Both the position numbers and the translations under genes were made by a program. From the NCBI GenBank assembly GCA_905250885.1, contig CAJNOQ010000009.1, positions 57,172-121,171 of the forward strand: 64,000 bases of DNA, read 5' to 3'. This DNA comes from Didymodactylos carnosus (lineage: Eukaryota; Rotifera; Eurotatoria; Philodinida; Philodinidae). The notes beneath the pieces are model-generated. The model saw only the letters and a list, made by a program, of their open reading frames with translations, did no database searches and was not told the origin of the DNA. Shown one piece after another: positions 60,179-64,000 of this stretch (position 1 is the first letter of the stretch; every line of letters starts with the position of its first letter).

Positions 60179-61282
60179 GCAGTGAAAGTGCCGTTTGTTG
60201 AATAACTTTTGATAGAAACAAGATAGAGACCTGTGCTTTTCAGCGTTCGAAAGAGGAAATCCAAGGGCATCGAATCATGTTAGAACTATTAAGTTCGAAA
60301 AGTTTTCTCGGGGTTTCCAGAAACTTTTTGTTCCAAAGGTTCCCGTTGCGCTTTTAATTCTACTTAGGCCAATATATAGCCATACTATGGATGGCACTTT
60401 CTCTAAACTGACTTCCTTTCTTTTGGAAAAGGAAGATTTTTACTTTCTTACTGTTCTTTTCGAACAAGAAAGAAAAAGAAAGTACGATATAACTTTCTTG
60501 TGTTTTTCTTTATGAACAAAGTACTTTCAAGCAAAACCAAGCTCACATTCATGAGCAGCGTCGAAAACTGAATCGAATGATGTGTTTTGCAACAAAAAAA
60601 TGTTTTCGGATGTGTTTCGAAAAACACATCACTCGATTAAGTTTCAGGCTCGTAGCTAGGGGGAGTACCCATTGTGCCCGGGCACACCCCATAAGTAGAA
60701 ATTGCTAGTCAACTACTATGAAAACAATCATATTTGATTTCTAAAAGAAATCACTGACAATATAAGGTTCGCGCTTTCATCTCTTTTCAAACGACATTAT
60801 TAAGAATGACAAGTAAAAGGTAAAAAGGTGAAGAAAAAGCTACTTCGGTTGCTTAAATGAGTTGTGGCAAGAGATATCTACATTTTTCTCGAGTGTTTCA
60901 TTGATGCAAGCTGGTGTGACAATCCTTCTGCGTCCTGTTAGTTTTCTGGACCGGTTGCTATCGCACAGACGGCTATATTGGAATCAGAACCGGTACAACC
61001 CAAAAACAAAATACAAGAAAAAATCGGTATATCGATTTACATGTATAGTGTACTCTCCTTAGCAAAATCCTGGCTACGGACCTGTTCAGTTTTCGACGCT
61101 GATCATGAGCATGAGCTTGGTTTTACTTCAAAGTACTTTCTTCATAAAGAAAAACACAAAAGAAAGTTATATCGTACTTTTCTTTCTTGTTGGAAAAGTA
61201 CAGTAAGAAAGTAAAAACTTAAGGGCGGTCCCTGGTCTCTATCTTGTTCCTATCAAAAGTTATTCAACAAACGGTAGTGTCT
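60179..61282. mobile_element. Large foldback element, about 1.1 kb
   Basis: The outer arms match in inverse orientation. Left 60192-60231 (GTTTGTTGAATAACTTTTGA and on) pairs with right 61231-61274. Left about 60437-60560 (TTTTTACTTTCTTACTG, AAAGTACGATATAACTTTC, AAACCAAGCTCA) pairs with right 61087-61218. The left arm carries about 200 extra bases (60232-60436), so it was itself interrupted. A smaller hAT-like element lies at its centre. No coding capacity. Confidence 0.75.
60645..61084. mobile_element. hAT-like MITE nested in the foldback, 440 bp
   Basis: Ends CAGGCTCGTAGCTAGG (left) and, reversed, CAGGTCCGTAGCCAGG (right). Flanking 8-mers are TTAAGTTT (60637-60644) and TTCAGTTT (61085-61092), matching at 7 of 8 positions, which would be an aged target duplication. 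No transposase seen. Confidence 0.65.
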
Positions 61283-61866
61283 ACAGATAGCAGAAAAAGC
61301 CATAAGGTAGGTTTTCGCTGAGTGGGAAACAGCAAGAAAAGAGACAAGAAGTTTTAAAAATCTAGAAAACTAATCCAACAACTAATGATCAAAGGGGATT
61401 TGATGCTTACTACATCTCTAACAGGAACATTTTTTCTTTATACAATTCGATAGCGATTAACCGTCTTTCATGAAATAAACGCAAATCTAACGGGCGTGTT
61501 AATTGAAAAGTGTCATTTCTTTGCATTTTGACTTTGTTTTGTTGCAGTAACATGCGCTTTACGGAATCACAACGCAATAAGAAAGAAAGTAAAAAATAAT
61601 GATTCATCGATCAGATGTTTAACCTATTATTAACCAATGCCGGCATACTGAACGGTCTGTCGCTACATGCCGTATCGCTGGTCTCCGCCACAATTGCATT
61701 GAGTCATATTACTTCGAGGAAGTTTTTCTTTTATACCATTTGTGCTGCTTAGATATAAAACTAGTTTATAAAATATAAAAATAGTTTTTATCTAAAAATA
61801 TGTATGCTAGTTAGTAACATACATATTTTTTGTTTTGTTAAGTAACTAATTAATATTGTGCACACA
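61283..61866. other. Intergenic spacer
   Basis: AT-rich sequence with a short inverted pair near 61795-61830 (ATATGTATG..CATACATAT type). No gene seen. Confidence 0.4.
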
Positions 61867-63032
61867 CTAGTGAATGCACTTGAAGCGAAGTACTTGAAAA
61901 AGTGCTTGGCACAAGTAATGAAGCCCATCTATAGTGATTTTCCACAAGTAATTTTACTTACACGCACTTTGGGTTATTGTTCAAGCACTTGGCTTACCCA
62001 ATGCAAGTAAATTTACTTAATAAACTTCAGTCAAGTACTTTCCTAGTGAAAGTATTCAGACCATGAGTAAGGCTTTACCCATAATTCGTCCATGAGTACT
62101 CATATGAGTTCTACTAACAGCTTTTGAGTATTTTTACTCACGAGCGAAGGTCCCCAAGTGTTACTCCCACTTTTCAATGGGACATACCCTACTTTGTAGA
62201 GCTCGACAAGCTGATCACATCGGCATAAAGCATTTTCCCCCTTGGCTCTTGACGACTGAGTTTTCTGGAAAACCAATTTTTCAGAAACTCTAAAAAAATA
62301 AAAACCTTTCTTAACGAGGCATAATTGTAGTGCGCACATTTCTGATTAAAATGAGACATATTCCAGTTCTACACGACCTTTCTTTGCAAAGTTATAGAAT
62401 TTACAAGAAAAGCCCTAAATTAATTTCTTCTTATGTCTGTAGCTTTGAGCTGACAATGAACATTCAGGGCTTTTCTTGTAAATTCTATAACTTTGCAAAG
62501 AAAGGTCGTGTAGAACTGGAATATGTCTCATTTTAATCAGAAATGTGCGCACTACAATTATGCCTCCTTAAGAAAGATTTGGTTATTTTTTAGAGTTTCT
62601 TAAAAACTGGTTTTCTAGAAAGCTTCTCTATGAATAGACTTGTAGTCCAACTCTACCTGCCTGGGATCACTCCTGTATATGAAAATACCAGGTGAACAAT
62701 ACTCGTATTTTGCCAAAAGTTATATGAGTAAATAGTTTGTGATATTTATGGGTAACAATTTGAGTAGAAATTTAGTTGACATAACAGCAGCGGTAAAGTT
62801 TTGTTTGTTACAGCAAACAAAAATTTACAGCTGCTGTTATCTCAACTAAAAAAACGTTATATGAGTACCCAACAATACTCAAGCATGAGTACTCAAAGTC
62901 GTACCCACAGTAGTCGTTGCTTAGTCATGAGTACTTGTGTGAGTACTCAATGAGTAAAAAACTGTGTGAGCACTGATGACATTTTTCAGCAGAGTACGAC
63001 TTTGAGTACTCAATCTTCAGTACATTCACTAG
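61867..63032. mobile_element. Repeat-dense element with CTAGTGAATG inverted ends
   Basis: The left end CACTAGTGAATGCACTTGAAG-like (61867 on) and the reversed right end CTAGTGAATGTACTGAAG (ending 63032) form short inverted repeats. Inside are dozens of AGTACTT, AAGTACTTG and GAGTACTCA units in both orientations, many palindromic. Flanks ATTGTGCA and ATTGTTCC agree at only 6 of 8 positions, so a hAT target duplication is doubtful. A second foldback (62261-62620) is embedded in it. A further small inverted pair lies near 62770-62850 (TTTAGTTGACATAACAGCAG / CTGCTGTTATCTCAACTAAA). Confidence 0.6.
62261..62620. mobile_element. Near-perfect foldback, about 155-bp arms
   Basis: Arms 62261-62420 and 62464-62620 are reverse complements. 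The inner 105 bp or so (from GGCATAATTGTAGTGCGCAC inward to AAGAAAAGCCCT) appear identical, and the outer 50 bp are diverged with small indels. A 43-base loop separates them. The high identity suggests recent formation or gene-conversion-like homogenisation. No coding capacity. Confidence 0.85.
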
Positions 63033-63404
63033 GATTGTTCCATTTATTTTTTATTTTGCACGTATTATCCACCACATCTTACTTTTATAGAGCAGATGCA
63101 TGCATGGTCACCAAGTTTGTTCTACTCAGTGGATATATCTAAATTTATTTTCTAAGTTTATACTGATTGATATTGCTACGTTTATATACAACTTGTCAAT
63201 ACAAAACGAAAGAATGATTGCCCAGGTCATTGGTTACAATGGCCATATACCGCGAATTACGACCGTGTACTGTAACGTAACACGGTATAAATGGTCATAA
63301 CTTGATGTAATTTAACCGTAATTTAACATGTAATTTAATCCTATTAACACTGCAGCCGTAAACAACCTTTTATGAAACCGTTTACGGCTATATTGAATCC
63401 TTAT
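63033..63404. other. Spacer before terminal hAT-like element
   Basis: Contains a small inverted pair AGCCGTAAAC / GTTTACGGCT at about 63354-63390 and no gene. Confidence 0.4.
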
Positions 63405-64000
63405 CAGGGGTGTAACCGGTATCAAAAATGCGATACCGGTACCGGTCACCGGTATACAAACTTCGTACCGGTCGGTATCGGCTTGTCTTGACCATATTTT
63501 GTCTAAATAAAAATACTTTTTCCTTCTTTTTGTTTAAGTGAACTTTATTTTATGTTATCAAAGGGATAGATTAATCTTTTTACTTTGATTATGTATGTAT
63601 AGCTGATTTTTCACACGCTTTTTTTTAACGAAAACAGCAGTCCAATTCAATCTTCTAAATTAAGAATTTTATATAAGCCGAGAAAGCTTTAGTAGTTGGA
63701 ATGAAATTTTAGTGGAAGAAATATGTCACAGATGAACTAATTTATATGACGTTTTTTGAAAAAAATCGTATCATACTACAAAATATCAGTAATATCGCCC
63801 GACCGACACTACACAGTGGGCAACCACATGGAAATTAGGCGAAAAAACGAAAGTGAGATTTTTGGAAATTCAGATAATGTCACATAGACAGTATTCAATG
63901 GTCGATTTAGTGGTGAAAAAATTTTGATCCACATGCTTATGATGGCGAAGAAAATAAAGTTTCAATTTTAGGGCACTGTTGCGATAGTTTCAGGAAAAGC
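63405..64000. mobile_element. Probable hAT-like element, left end only, cut by window edge
   Basis: At 63405 the sequence CAGGGGTGTAACCGGTATC begins. CAGGGGTG is a typical hAT terminus, and it is followed by subterminal ACCGGTA/TACCGGT palindromic units much like those of the element at 33283. The other end would lie beyond 64000, so neither the target duplication nor the length can be checked. Confidence 0.55.

Overview
The window is visibly AT-rich animal nuclear DNA with intron-containing genes. Many introns are only about 50-70 bp with GT..AG ends; a few are kilobases long. The gene set (innexin, PDGF/VEGF-like factor, FMRFamide-receptor-type GPCR, tektin-1, neuropathy target esterase) points to an invertebrate protostome. 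Gene style and the many small hAT-like and foldback elements would fit a rotifer, perhaps a bdelloid, but that is inference; I could not search a database.

Layout. 0.5-1 kb: mitochondrial monothiol glutaredoxin GLRX5 (+). 2.6-3.2 kb: a complete hAT-like non-autonomous element with an 8-bp target duplication. 4.7-13.9 kb: tektin-1 (-, 7 exons), whose 7-kb intron 3 holds a complete 4-exon innexin gene on the opposite strand (9.9-12.4 kb). 15.5-15.8 kb: SCOC (+). 16.7-18.0 kb: an unidentified 6-exon coiled-coil protein (+). 18.5-23.9 kb: a 3-exon peptide-receptor-like GPCR (-), whose second intron contains an assembly gap and an apparent misassembly. 24-34.8 kb: about 11 kb without a recognisable gene, with three small DNA-transposon-like elements. 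34.8-36.6 kb: RING-H2 E3 ligase (+). 38.4-39.1 kb: secreted cysteine-rich, knottin-like peptide (+). 40.2-41.7 kb: ESCRT-III subunit CHMP5 (-, 7 exons). 44.8-45.9 kb: PDGF/VEGF-like growth factor (+, 7 exons), followed by a decayed paralogue. 47.6-50.8 kb: a 3.2-kb DNA transposon with about 400-bp inverted repeats, a broken CENP-B/DDE transposase and a nested hAT-like MITE, inserted into a small duplicate of a piece of the next gene. 50.9-51.3 kb: hAT transposase remnant. 52.8-60.0 kb: PNPLA6/7 (neuropathy target esterase), 35 exons (-), with a duplicated, phase-compatible exon covering the catalytic aspartate. 60-64 kb: nested foldback and hAT-like repeats, no gene seen.

The genes are not an operon or pathway cluster; they are individual eukaryotic genes on both strands. 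The points most worth a second look are the alternative catalytic exon of PNPLA6/7, the unusual transposon (TTA target duplication, Cys-rich transposase tail), the innexin nested in tektin-1, the PDGF/VEGF pseudogene, and the inverted exon copy beside an N at 19.8 kb that looks like an assembly error. All exon boundaries were derived by hand from splice consensus, phase and family similarity recalled from memory; no transcript or alignment was available.
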